Below, in pieces: positions 6,826 through 13,946 of a DNA stretch of 20,375 nt. The DNA lies in assembly GCA_910578995.1 (NCBI GenBank), contig CAJTSY010000071.1, positions 1 through 20,375 of the forward strand, in the 5' to 3' direction. Under the pieces are notes generated by a model. It did not search any database, was not told the origin of the DNA, and was given only the letters and a program-made list of their open reading frames with translations. The stretch is from an uncultured Acetatifactor sp. (lineage in GTDB: Bacteria; Bacillota; Clostridia; Lachnospirales; Lachnospiraceae). Each line of letters begins with the position of its first letter. The stretch's first letter is position 1. The translations under genes and the position numbers were made by a program.

Positions 6826-8583
6826 TCAGGCCTCTATCTTTTCATCATCGCTGTTCCCGGGAAACCCATCCACCAGAAAGGTTCGCTGTCCCTGCCCGAA
6901 TATCAGGCCCGGTGACAGCATCTGCGCCATGGCAATTCCCGCAAAACCCGTGGCCGCCGCCGCACATCCATTCCAGCACTGTATACTGTGTTTTGCAAAG
7001 GGATACGTTTTGTCCGGTTCATCGCACATTACTCCCAGAAGATACGCAAACCTGGGGGTTGCCAGAAATTTCCTGCACAGCGAAAGCTCTCCGGCCGCCT
7101 GGTCCCGATATAGAACATTTTTGCCGAACCGCTCCCAGAAACGCAGGTATACATCCAGCAAAACAGGATTTCCCGCACTCTTGCTGTTATGCCAACAGTT
7201 CTCCAGAGGCCACCAGGCCCCCTCTCCCTTCAGGGCAAACAGTCCCTTCTCACCGAACAGATATGCTTCCAGAACCGAGAACAATTTCTCCCCTGCCTCT
7301 GCCCGGGTGCTGACGGTAAGGACTGCCGCAATGGTTTCCAGGGTATAAAATCCGTCCCCGAATTCCCGCACATCCTGATAATGGTCATGTCCCGGATAAG
7401 TGCCCTTGTAAATATGATTCCACAGCCTTCCGTCCGGATTCCAGTTCTCTGCCAGATACAATGCGGCTTCCTCCGCTACGGCAAGATAATGGTCCTCCCT
7501 GGTCACCGTATAAAACAACACACATGCCAATCCTGTGGAAGCAGTGGCCACGCTGTACACCTTATCGTCCATGGCCAGAGTCCAGCCATTGGTAAAGCCG
7601 CCCTCCCTGCTCCGAAATCTCATGGCCCATTGATCCAGATATTTTCTCACCGCTGCCTCATAGCAGCCCCGGCGTTCTCCTTCCGCATAATGGCACGCTG
7701 CTGCCAGGGCCGCCACCATACTCCCCACATCCGCCAGATTCATCCAGTTGCTCCGGCGCACTTTCTCCAACTCTTCCTCTGTCAGGAGCGCTGTTGGCGT
7801 TCCCCTGCAGCTCTGGGTAAAGCCGCCCTCCGGCATCTGCTCCGAGACAAACCGGTCCAGCATCCCGAAGACAGCATCCCGGTACATAGATCTGTGCAGA
7901 AGCGCATAGCCTGCCAACAACGTCCGGACAGGATAGGACGCCGTGTACCATAACCGCTTTCCCTCCTCAAAATCCCCGATAAAACCGTCGCTGCGGCGCA
8001 CCTTCAGCAGCCATTCACAGATCTGTTCCAGCATGGCCCTACAGTCATCGCTTCCCTGCTGCTCTACCTCCTGCCGGACGGGAAGCTTATCCGGAATCCC
8101 TTCCTCATAGACCGGAAAGGGCACCGTACCCGACGGGCCGTATACATCCATACCGTTTACAAAATATTCTCCCGGAAAACTCACCGACAGGATACCGCCG
8201 GTATGTTTCACCTTGGCAGAAAGACAGAACTTCTCCCCTTTTCGGGGATTAACCCGGCTTTTTTCCGTATAAGTTCCCTGCAGGCGGGGTGCATAGGCAT
8301 CCGTACTGCCGAACCACACTTCAAAAGGCTCCGGCTCCTGTACCGGATCATAACAGTAAAGTTTCAGGCAGTATTCCCCTGCGGGAAGCCCCATCCGGAA
8401 TTCTCCTTCACGGCCGTACAGGCAGTCCCGCCAGGGGGAACATTCCGTCTCCGAAAACCAACGGTTCCTCATCTCACAGACCCACAGAAATGCCGGAGTC
8501 TGGTAAAGCCTTTCAATCTTGATAAATCCCGGGTCATGGGGGACAAAATCATTCCCGAAATCAAATCGCAGCAGTCGTTCCAT
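6826..8583 (-). CDS. Uncharacterised carbohydrate-active protein: beta-sandwich domain plus alpha/alpha-toroid-like domain
   Basis: The ATG at 8583 (GGGAGGATGG upstream) gives 585 residues; 25 further in-frame residues upstream are rejected as Arg/Cys-rich and unsupported. Residues 1-150 start with LLRFDFG and contain LPAGEYCLKLYCYD, like the galactose-binding-type sandwich at the front of rhamnogalacturonan esterases and lyases. Residues from about 180 are helical, with paired-helix features such as YPVRTLLAGYALLHR, MPEGGFTQS, EGGFTNGW and FGDGFYTLETIAAVL, as in (alpha/alpha)n-barrel glycosidases and epimerases. There is no signal peptide, so it probably acts in the cytoplasm on an imported oligosaccharide. 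It lies between the binding-protein gene and nagB-like gene. I cannot name the family or the catalytic residues. Confidence 0.78.
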   Translation of the reverse strand: MERLLRFDFGNDFVPHDPGFIKIERLYQTPAFLWVCEMRNRWFSETECSPWRDCLYGREGEFRMGLPAGEYCLKLYCYDPVQEPEPFEVWFGSTDAYAPRLQGTYTEKSRVNPRKGEKFCLSAKVKHTGGILSVSFPGEYFVNGMDVYGPSGTVPFPVYEEGIPDKLPVRQEVEQQGSDDCRAMLEQICEWLLKVRRSDGFIGDFEEGKRLWYTASYPVRTLLAGYALLHRSMYRDAVFGMLDRFVSEQMPEGGFTQSCRGTPTALLTEEELEKVRRSNWMNLADVGSMVAALAAACHYAEGERRGCYEAAVRKYLDQWAMRFRSREGGFTNGWTLAMDDKVYSVATASTGLACVLFYTVTREDHYLAVAEEAALYLAENWNPDGRLWNHIYKGTYPGHDHYQDVREFGDGFYTLETIAAVLTVSTRAEAGEKLFSVLEAYLFGEKGLFALKGEGAWWPLENCWHNSKSAGNPVLLDVYLRFWERFGKNVLYRDQAAGELSLCRKFLATPRFAYLLGVMCDEPDKTYPFAKHSIQCWNGCAAAATGFAGIAMAQMLSPGLIFGQGQRTFLVDGFPGNSDDEKIEA

Positions 8584-8614
8584 GTCTCCATCCTCCCTTT
8601 TTCGCAAACAACTC

Positions 8615-8626
8615 CGCCTGCAGGCG
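8615..8626. other. 12-bp perfect palindrome between binding-protein and 585-residue genes
   Basis: cgcctgcaggcg reads the same on both strands and lies in the 116-base gap between the two genes. It has no U-run, so it is not an obvious terminator. It could be an mRNA stem at an operon boundary where the binding-protein message is stabilised. Confidence 0.3.
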
Positions 8627-8699
8627 CCCCCGGCCTCCGTTTTGCTGCGCGCATGCATGTGCCCGTCGCTCCGTCGGCCGTGGGGAAATCCTGAGAGAC

Positions 8700-10379
8700 T
8701 TAGTTAAAAATACTTTCCGCCTCCGCCATGATCGTTTCAATATTCTGCCAGCATTCATTGTGGGCTTTGGTATAAGCCTCTCCGCCCGCTGCCATCCATT
8801 CCTCCACAAAAGCGTCATATTCCTCCAACGGCCTGGCTCCGGTGATGAAATCAATGAAATTGGTCTTATACAGCGTATCCGCTTCGGCTTTATATGCCGT
8901 CCCCACTTCATCCGGAACGAATTTCCCCAGATAAGAGAAATAATTTTCGCCATTCACCAGTGTGCCTTCTTTGCCGTATTTATTCAGCTCTTCAATATTG
9001 CTTCCCTCAAACAAATCTCCCACAATGGGCGTATAGGGAATTCCACCCTGCCAGAAGGTATTGAGGCCGGAAGGGCCGTTGTTTGCAGCGTCCGAATATG
9101 CAGGAAACTTCTGCGGAACCCTAAACTCGTTATACTCCCAATGGGTTCCCTCCACACCGCAGCGAAGTCTGGCACAAACTTCAAAATCCGTACTGATCAA
9201 GTCATAGAGCTGCAGCACCTTCTTTAATTTCTCTTCGTCAGCGAGCAAAGTTTTCCCGAATACCACCCGGTTCGTGTACCTGCCCCAGTTCATGTAGCCA
9301 TAGTCTCCATCCTCTCCTTTGGGCGCAGGTCCCGACACCACCTCCGCCTCCGGCGTAAGCGCCAGAAGGCCGTCATAAATCGCATCGCCGGGCTGCAGGT
9401 TATAATAGGTGGTATCCACCAGTGCCCCCACCTTGCTGTTGGCCCATTTTTCCGTGCGGCCTACTCCGTCCACGGATATAAACTCCGGATCGATCAGGCC
9501 CTTTTCATACCAGCTGTGCAGTTTTTCCAGCGCTTCCTTTCCCCTGGGATCAGTAATGCCGAATTTCAGCGTCCCATCCTCTGCCAGATTCCACATACCC
9601 GGGAAGATCCCGTAAGCCCCGAACAAGGAAGGGAACAGATTGGGGGTGGAATCCTTGCCGCGCAGGGTTGTGCCATAGGTATCGTCCACCCCGTTTCCGT
9701 CCGGATCATTGAAGGTAAAACGTGTAAAAGCCTCTTCATATTCCTCCACGGTCTCCGGTACCTTATCAATTCCCACAGCCTTCAGCCAATCCATCCTCCA
9801 GCCGTTGGTAAAGTTGTAGGTCCGCTCCCCGGTCACAATGGGCAGTCCGTAGATCAGACCGTTATCCAGCACCAGGCTCCAGGCGCCTGTGGCATCACAT
9901 TCCTTCAGGTCACTCACAAATTCCGGCATACACTCTTTAATCAGCTCCGGCGCCACGCCGCCCAGCACTCCCTGTTCCAGATAGGAACGGTACATAGAAT
10001 CACTGTGGCAGTGGAAGATATCCGGAATCTCCCCGGATGCCAGTCTGGGATTCAGGATATCCCAGTAGCTTCCGATCTCTATGGCCTCTATCTTGAACTC
10101 CAGACCCGGAACCAGAGAATTCAGATAGTCCAGTGTCTCGTTTTTCTCGTCCACAGGTCCATTCACAGGTACGGCCAGAGTCACCTGCCAGGTCTGCTCC
10201 TCATTCGTTCCTTCACCCTGGGCGGCTTCCTGGGACTCTGTACCGGAACTCTCCTTCACTTCCGATGACTGATTCCGGCTCTCTCCCCCGCTTTCCCCTG
10301 CCCCCTGTCCGCAGGCTCCCAGCGCACCGGCTGCAAGTAACGTACACATCAGCAGCGACAACAATTTCTTTCCTTTCAT
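8700..10379 (-). CDS. Extracellular sugar-binding lipoprotein of a CUT1-type ABC transporter
   Basis: This 559-residue solute-binding protein begins with a lipoprotein signal: MKGKKLLSLL, a hydrophobic run, then ALGAC with Cys23 as the lipid anchor. A Ser/Glu/Gln-rich linker (about 25-62) tethers it to the membrane. The mature domain has the long type of fold seen in LplA/LipO-like proteins, with GxYWDILNPRLASGEIPDI near 105, and a calcium-loop-like segment NDPDGNGVDDTYG near residue 227. The ATG at 10379 has AAGGAGA seven bases upstream. It follows two permease genes. No ATPase gene is present in the operon, as is usual for CUT1 systems that share an MsmX-type ATPase. The ligand is unknown; the downstream enzymes suggest an amino-sugar-containing glycan. 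Confidence 0.92.
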   Translation of the reverse strand: MKGKKLLSLLMCTLLAAGALGACGQGAGESGGESRNQSSEVKESSGTESQEAAQGEGTNEEQTWQVTLAVPVNGPVDEKNETLDYLNSLVPGLEFKIEAIEIGSYWDILNPRLASGEIPDIFHCHSDSMYRSYLEQGVLGGVAPELIKECMPEFVSDLKECDATGAWSLVLDNGLIYGLPIVTGERTYNFTNGWRMDWLKAVGIDKVPETVEEYEEAFTRFTFNDPDGNGVDDTYGTTLRGKDSTPNLFPSLFGAYGIFPGMWNLAEDGTLKFGITDPRGKEALEKLHSWYEKGLIDPEFISVDGVGRTEKWANSKVGALVDTTYYNLQPGDAIYDGLLALTPEAEVVSGPAPKGEDGDYGYMNWGRYTNRVVFGKTLLADEEKLKKVLQLYDLISTDFEVCARLRCGVEGTHWEYNEFRVPQKFPAYSDAANNGPSGLNTFWQGGIPYTPIVGDLFEGSNIEELNKYGKEGTLVNGENYFSYLGKFVPDEVGTAYKAEADTLYKTNFIDFITGARPLEEYDAFVEEWMAAGGEAYTKAHNECWQNIETIMAEAESIFN

Positions 10380-10573
10380 ACTCTGTCTCCTTTTCCTTTA
10401 GTTCCGCAATTTCCTGTGAAATGGCATCTGTGTTCCGCCGCGGCAAAGATCCTTTTCACTACCGAATATTGCAGCATGTACGGTTGCTTTATTCTATTCC
10501 TGAACGGAATGGAATCCTTCTTTATATTGATGGGAATTCCTGAGAATGCCCCCTTGGGCGGCTCAAATAGAAA

Positions 10574-10591
10574 TGTGAAACTTTTTTCACA
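10574..10591 (-). promoter_or_regulatory. Stem-loop between permease and binding-protein genes
   Basis: TGTGAAA-AAAG-TTTCACA forms a perfect 7-bp stem with a 4-base loop, 18 bases downstream of the second permease stop. No U-run follows. Hairpins at this position often cap the more abundant binding-protein message or attenuate read-through. The 229-base gap (10380-10608) otherwise holds no gene; a second weak stem, GCCC-AAGG-GGGC, lies at about 10548-10559. Confidence 0.4.
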
Positions 10592-10608
10592 CTATCTCCC
10601 CTCTGCCT

Positions 10609-11517
10609 TTACTCCTTTACGCCTCCCAGCATAATTCCCTGCATGAAATACTTTTGTAAAAACGGATAAACCAATACGATAGGAAGTGTACTGATCAGAA
10701 TCAGGGCTGCCCTGACCGTTGCCTCTGTGGGTTTTGAAGTCATATCCATCATAAAGCCTTCCTGCAGCATGGCCATCTGCTGTTCCACCAGAACCCTGCG
10801 CAGCAGAATCTGGAGGACGAATTTCGACTGGTCCCGGATATAAAGCAGGCAGTCAAAATAAGCATTCCAGTGATCCACGGCCTTCCACAGCGCCACTGTG
10901 GCCAGTACCGGTTTAGACAGCGGCATAACAATCCTCCACCACACATACATTTCTCCCGCCCCGTCGATTCTGGCCGCATCCTCCAGACTCTGGGGAATAG
11001 AACGCAGAAAATTGCGCATGATGATCAGGTTATAGGCGCCCACTGCACCGGGCAGAATCATGGACCAAATGGAATCCGTCATGTGCAGCGTCTTTGTTAT
11101 CAGAAAATAGGAAGGAATCAACCCACCGCTGAAAACCATGGTAAAGAGGATTGCAACCGTGAAAAATTTTACACCGATAAAGTCAGCCTTGGACAGCGGA
11201 TAAGCAGTCAGCGCCGTAAGTCCTACCGATATCACGGTTCCGAGTACCACCCGAACCACACTGTTCCACGCGCTGTTCCATATATTCTTGGAAGAAAGCA
11301 CCTGTCTGTATGCATCCAGCGTTGGATTTGCCGTAAACAGCCTGATACCGCTCCTGGCCGCATCCGCTCTGGTGCACAGAGATGTGGCGGCCAGTTCCCA
11401 GAAGGGCACAAATGTCACTGCTACCACCAGAAAGACACAAGTGTAACAAAATATGATCAATGCCCTGTCTGCCGCACAAATTTTTCGTTTCGTTCTCCTT
11501 TTTCCTCTTGTCTTCAT
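10609..11517 (-). CDS. Sugar ABC transporter permease, LplC/YtcP (MalG-like) type
   Basis: The 302-residue protein has six expected membrane segments, the first near residues 18-40 and others near 85-110, 115-140, 150-170, 200-220 and 268-288. The cytoplasmic EAA loop that contacts the ATPase is EDAARIDGAGEMYVWWRIV, followed by MPLSKPVLATVAL. The C-terminus PFLQKYFMQGIMLGGVKE is characteristic of LplC-type permeases. The ATG at 11517 is preceded by AGGAGCGGGAAAG. It lies 73 bases after the partner permease gene, and together they form the channel for the sugar delivered by the lipoprotein encoded next. Confidence 0.94.
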   Translation of the reverse strand: MKTRGKRRTKRKICAADRALIIFCYTCVFLVVAVTFVPFWELAATSLCTRADAARSGIRLFTANPTLDAYRQVLSSKNIWNSAWNSVVRVVLGTVISVGLTALTAYPLSKADFIGVKFFTVAILFTMVFSGGLIPSYFLITKTLHMTDSIWSMILPGAVGAYNLIIMRNFLRSIPQSLEDAARIDGAGEMYVWWRIVMPLSKPVLATVALWKAVDHWNAYFDCLLYIRDQSKFVLQILLRRVLVEQQMAMLQEGFMMDMTSKPTEATVRAALILISTLPIVLVYPFLQKYFMQGIMLGGVKE

Positions 11518-11590
11518 CCGCTTTCCCGCTCCTGTCTGTGCGCTGCCCCATGCCGTTTTCCCATTCTGTTCTCAATGAGATGCCCGGATC

Positions 11591-12532
11591 TTAAAACAGG
11601 ACAGATTCACCCTCATTTATTCTCTTTGTCACAAAATTCACTGTCATCACCAATATAAAATTCACTGTTGACTTAAACAGTCCCACTGCTGTGTTAAAGC
11701 TGTACATCATCTGGCCGATTCCCATACGGTACACATATGTATCTATAATATCTCCCACCGCATATACGCTTGGATTATACAGATTAAATACCTGATCAAA
11801 ACCGGCGTTCATCAGACTTCCCGCCTGCATCAGAAGCATGATGGAGATGATCCCTTTCATGGAAGGAAGGGTGATATACCGGATTCTCTGAAGGCGGTTG
11901 GCCCCGTCGATCATGGCTGATTCATATTGTTCCGGCGGTATGGAACACAGCGCCGCCAGGTAAACCACGCTTCCCCATCCGATCCCCTTCCAGATATTGC
12001 TGACCACCAGCACGGTGCGGAACCATCTCACATCCGCAAGAAAATAAACCGGCTTCCCTCCCAGCATTTTGATAACCTCGTTGACCATACCTGTTCCCGG
12101 GGAAAGGAGATTGCTGAGAATCCCTGCCACTACAATCCAGGAAATAAAATGCGGAAGATAGCTGATGGTTTGAGCCGCCCTCTTGAAGAAGCCCGGCTTC
12201 AATTCATTCAAAAGCAAGGCCAGTATGATCGGCGCCGGAAATCCGAATACCAGATGCAGCAGACTGATTCTCAGCGTGTTGCCCAATACCCGCAGCGATG
12301 AGGCATTGGATAGAAATGCCCGGAAATGCTTCCATCCCACCCAGGGGCTGTCCCAAATGCCCAATCCGATATTGAAATCTTTGAAGGCAAGGACCAGTCC
12401 GTACATGGGACCATAGGAAAAAAGAAGGATAAAGGCAAAACCCGGCAGGAACATCAGCAGCCTGGCCCTGTTTGCCCGCAATCTTTTCCCCAGTGGTTTC
12501 TTCTGTTCCATCTTCGTCTGCATCTTTCTCAT
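11591..12532 (-). CDS. Sugar ABC transporter permease, LplB (MalF-like) type
   Basis: From the ATG at 12532 the protein has 313 residues with six membrane segments. The start of the first is ARLLMFLPGFAFILLFSYGP, followed by MYGLVLAFKDFNI, a hallmark of LplB-type permeases. The EAA loop is EQYESAMIDGANRLQRIRYI followed by TLPSMKGI. The frame is open to an ATG at 12574, but the promoter -10 lies at 12583-12588 and would begin the transcript at about 12576, leaving that ATG leaderless. The start at 12532 has AGGAGAGAGGCGGGAG in front and gives a normal N-terminus. It is the first gene of the transport and amino-sugar operon. Confidence 0.93.
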   Translation of the reverse strand: MRKMQTKMEQKKPLGKRLRANRARLLMFLPGFAFILLFSYGPMYGLVLAFKDFNIGLGIWDSPWVGWKHFRAFLSNASSLRVLGNTLRISLLHLVFGFPAPIILALLLNELKPGFFKRAAQTISYLPHFISWIVVAGILSNLLSPGTGMVNEVIKMLGGKPVYFLADVRWFRTVLVVSNIWKGIGWGSVVYLAALCSIPPEQYESAMIDGANRLQRIRYITLPSMKGIISIMLLMQAGSLMNAGFDQVFNLYNPSVYAVGDIIDTYVYRMGIGQMMYSFNTAVGLFKSTVNFILVMTVNFVTKRINEGESVLF

Positions 12533-12582
12533 CTGCTCCCGCCTCTCTCCTTGACAACTTGTTTCCTTGTTCATTTTTCATC

Positions 12583-12611
12583 ATTATAATCACTTCAAGC
12601 GCTTATTTGAA
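12583..12611 (-). promoter_or_regulatory. Promoter of the sugar transport/amino-sugar operon
   Basis: On the minus strand TTCAAA (12606-12611) and a perfect TATAAT (12583-12588) are separated by 17 bases. The weak -35 is what one expects of an activator-dependent promoter, and a conserved box abuts it upstream. The expected transcript start is near 12576. Confidence 0.72.
12595..12606. promoter_or_regulatory. AAGCGCTT operator palindrome in the promoter spacer
   Basis: The 8-bp palindrome AAGCGCTT (12597-12604) has the central CG of LacI/CcpA-family operators and sits between -35 and -10, where binding would block polymerase. The flanks do not match the full cre consensus (the outer TG and CA are missing), so CcpA is only one candidate; a local LacI-type repressor is another. 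Confidence 0.5.
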
Positions 12612-12642
12612 TGATATTTTCCGCAGTTTCATGATACATTAT
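12610..12642 (-). promoter_or_regulatory. Conserved activator-type box, copy 1 (transport operon)
   Basis: Read on the minus strand the box contains, in order, ATAAT, TCATGAAA, TGCGGAA and ATATCATT, and ends at the -35. It matches copy 2 at 12945-12977 in 28 of 33 positions. Both boxes keep the same distance to their -10 hexamers. It is the best candidate binding site for the YesN-type regulator encoded at 13155-13931. Confidence 0.65.
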
Positions 12643-12664
12643 GAAGTGCATAACTTTTTTGAAG

Positions 12665-12892
12665 TCATTGTGCCTGTTTTATCTTGCTTTTCCGCCCATT
12701 TTTTATCATTCTTTCCAGTTTCTTTCTTGCATTCCGGAACAGCCGGTTCACCCTGCTGTCTCCGGTCTGCATATCTCCGGTACGTTCCAAATCGGAATAT
12801 ACCACACAGCCTTCAAAATCCTCCAACTTGGGCTCCTTTGTAAATCCCAGCGGATTGGTCATGCGGTTGATCTTGCATACTCTGATTTTCAT
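12665..12892 (-). pseudogene. Internally deleted alpha-L-rhamnosidase (GH78) remnant
   Basis: The ATG at 12892 has a perfect AGGAGG seven bases upstream and opens a 75-residue frame. Residues 1-17 (MKIRVCKINRMTNPLGF) look like the first strand of bacterial alpha-L-rhamnosidases, whose N-terminus commonly reads 'I..L.VN...NPLG'. Residues 27-50 include EGCVVYSDLERTG and SRVNRLFRNA, the segment that normally lies hundreds of residues later, just before the GH78 catalytic barrel. The rest is a Lys/Arg-rich tail without resemblance. I infer that most of the gene was lost by deletion while promoter, ribosome binding site and start stayed intact. A real small protein is possible but less likely. Confidence 0.6.
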
Positions 12893-12917
12893 TACAATAC
12901 CTCCTCAAGTTGTTCTG

Positions 12918-12945
12918 ATTGTACACAATTTCACCAATAAAACAA
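12918..12945 (-). promoter_or_regulatory. Promoter of the rhamnosidase remnant
   Basis: TACAAT (12918-12923) lies 16 bases from TTGTTT (12940-12945), or 17 from TTTGTT (12941-12946), just upstream of the remnant's AGGAGG. The -10 is offset by exactly 335 bases from the -10 of the transport operon, the same offset that aligns the two conserved boxes. Confidence 0.6.
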
Positions 12946-12977
12946 ATGATATATTCCGCATTTTCATGAAGTATTAT
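12945..12977 (-). promoter_or_regulatory. Conserved activator-type box, copy 2 (rhamnosidase remnant)
   Basis: The minus strand reads ATAAT, TCATGAAA, TGCGGAA, ATATCATT in the same order and spacing as copy 1, with five differences in 33 bases, three of them grouped between ATAAT and TCATGAAA. It abuts the -35 of the remnant's promoter. An overlapping TATAAT (12973-12978) could also be read as a -10 but has no good -35. Confidence 0.65.
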
Positions 12978-12997
12978 ACTCTCCCCGAAAATTGTAC

Positions 12998-13014
12998 AAA
13001 AAAGGGCATGCCCT
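12998..13014 (-). terminator. Putative intrinsic terminator after the response regulator gene
   Basis: On the minus strand AGGGCATGCCC(T) is followed by a run of six T. The stem is short (AGGG/CCCT around CATG) but can be extended by A:T pairs with one bulge. It lies about 140 bases after the response regulator stop and before the promoter of the remnant, a sensible place to end the two-component operon. Confidence 0.5.
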
Positions 13015-13154
13015 GTTTTATGCATCCCCTCCACTGATTTGATTTGTATTCCATTTATATAATCCGGCGCCTTTGTCCCTGCGCTGTCCCCCGCTTGTCT
13101 GACCTGTTCCCTTCTCCTTCAATACATGGAACAGCCGTCCGGCTCTCTTTGCGG

Positions 13155-13931
13155 TCAGGAAGTACTGCCTCCGTAAACGCTGGGGCTCATACCCACAAGC
13201 TTCTTAAATACCCTGGTAAAATGCTCCACATTATTGTACCCCACCCGTTCGGCAATTTCATAAACCTTCAGGTTCGTGCTTTCCAAAAGCTCCTTTGCCC
13301 GCAGAATCCGATAATAATTCAGATAATCCGCAAAATGAAGCGCAGTCTCCTGATAGATCAGTTTTCCCATCCATCCCACGCTGATTCCCAGATATTCTGC
13401 CACATCCTCCGCCCGCAGATTATTCTCACTGTAATGTTTTTCGATACATTTCTTAAAGCGAATCAGATATTTGCTCTGGGCATCTTCAGGCTGTTTCTCC
13501 TGATTCCGAAGAACCAGCTTTTCAATTTCCGCATCTTTCCGGGCAGTATCTCCATGCCTCCTGTCCTGCTTCAGCCTGTCCAGGAGGCAAAGCAGGGTCT
13601 CTCCATCATATTCCTGTTTCAGCAGATAATCATTAGCCCCCAGCCAAAAGGCAGTCCGCACATATTTGAAATCATCATAGGCGCTCAAAACAATAACCCG
13701 CACCTTCGGATAGCGTTCCTTTACGGCACAAATCAGCTCGATCCCATCCATTACAGGCATTCGGATGTCAGTAAACAGGATGTCCACACGTACCTTTTCC
13801 ATCTTCTCCAATGCCTGCTTTCCGTTGATCGCCTTACCCACGATCAGATAGCCGTTGGCCTCCCAGTCCAATATACGTTCCAGGCCTCGAAGTATCAACT
13901 GATTGTCGTCTACCAGCATTACATGAATCAA
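13155..13931 (-). CDS. AraC-type response regulator, YesN-like
   Basis: The 258-residue protein has a receiver domain (about 1-120) with Asp8/Asp9 in MLVDDNQ, the phosphoacceptor Asp55 in DILFTDIRMPVMDG and the conserved Lys in the KQEYDG region. The C-terminal AraC domain (about 160-255) holds two helix-turn-helix units: RAEDVAEYLGISVGWMGKLI, and then LKVYEIAERVGYNNVEHFTR followed by VFKKLVGMSPSVYG. Translation starts at a TTG (13931) with AGGAGG six bases upstream; the next ATG lies too far from that site. It begins 15 bases after the kinase stop. Such regulators activate nearby carbohydrate uptake genes after phosphorylation by the YesM-type kinase. Confidence 0.94.
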   Translation of the reverse strand: MIHVMLVDDNQLILRGLERILDWEANGYLIVGKAINGKQALEKMEKVRVDILFTDIRMPVMDGIELICAVKERYPKVRVIVLSAYDDFKYVRTAFWLGANDYLLKQEYDGETLLCLLDRLKQDRRHGDTARKDAEIEKLVLRNQEKQPEDAQSKYLIRFKKCIEKHYSENNLRAEDVAEYLGISVGWMGKLIYQETALHFADYLNYYRILRAKELLESTNLKVYEIAERVGYNNVEHFTRVFKKLVGMSPSVYGGSTS

Positions 13932-13946
13932 AATATGCCTCCTTTT

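Noticed and set aside
9516..10268. A 250-codon plus-strand frame opposite the binding-protein gene (and similar frames at 6596-7348, 7189-7953 and 1834-2433)
   Set aside because: All lie antisense to well-supported genes and show composition expected of reverse-complemented coding DNA.
10402..10420. A possible third copy of the activator-type box (ttccgca followed by tttcctg) before the binding-protein start
   Set aside because: Only the central part matches, and no promoter follows at the spacing seen in the two good copies; it also sits just upstream of a ribosome binding site.
12595..12608. A full cre site for CcpA
   Set aside because: Only the AAGCGCTT core fits; the outer TG and CA of the consensus are missing, so I list it as a generic LacI-family operator.
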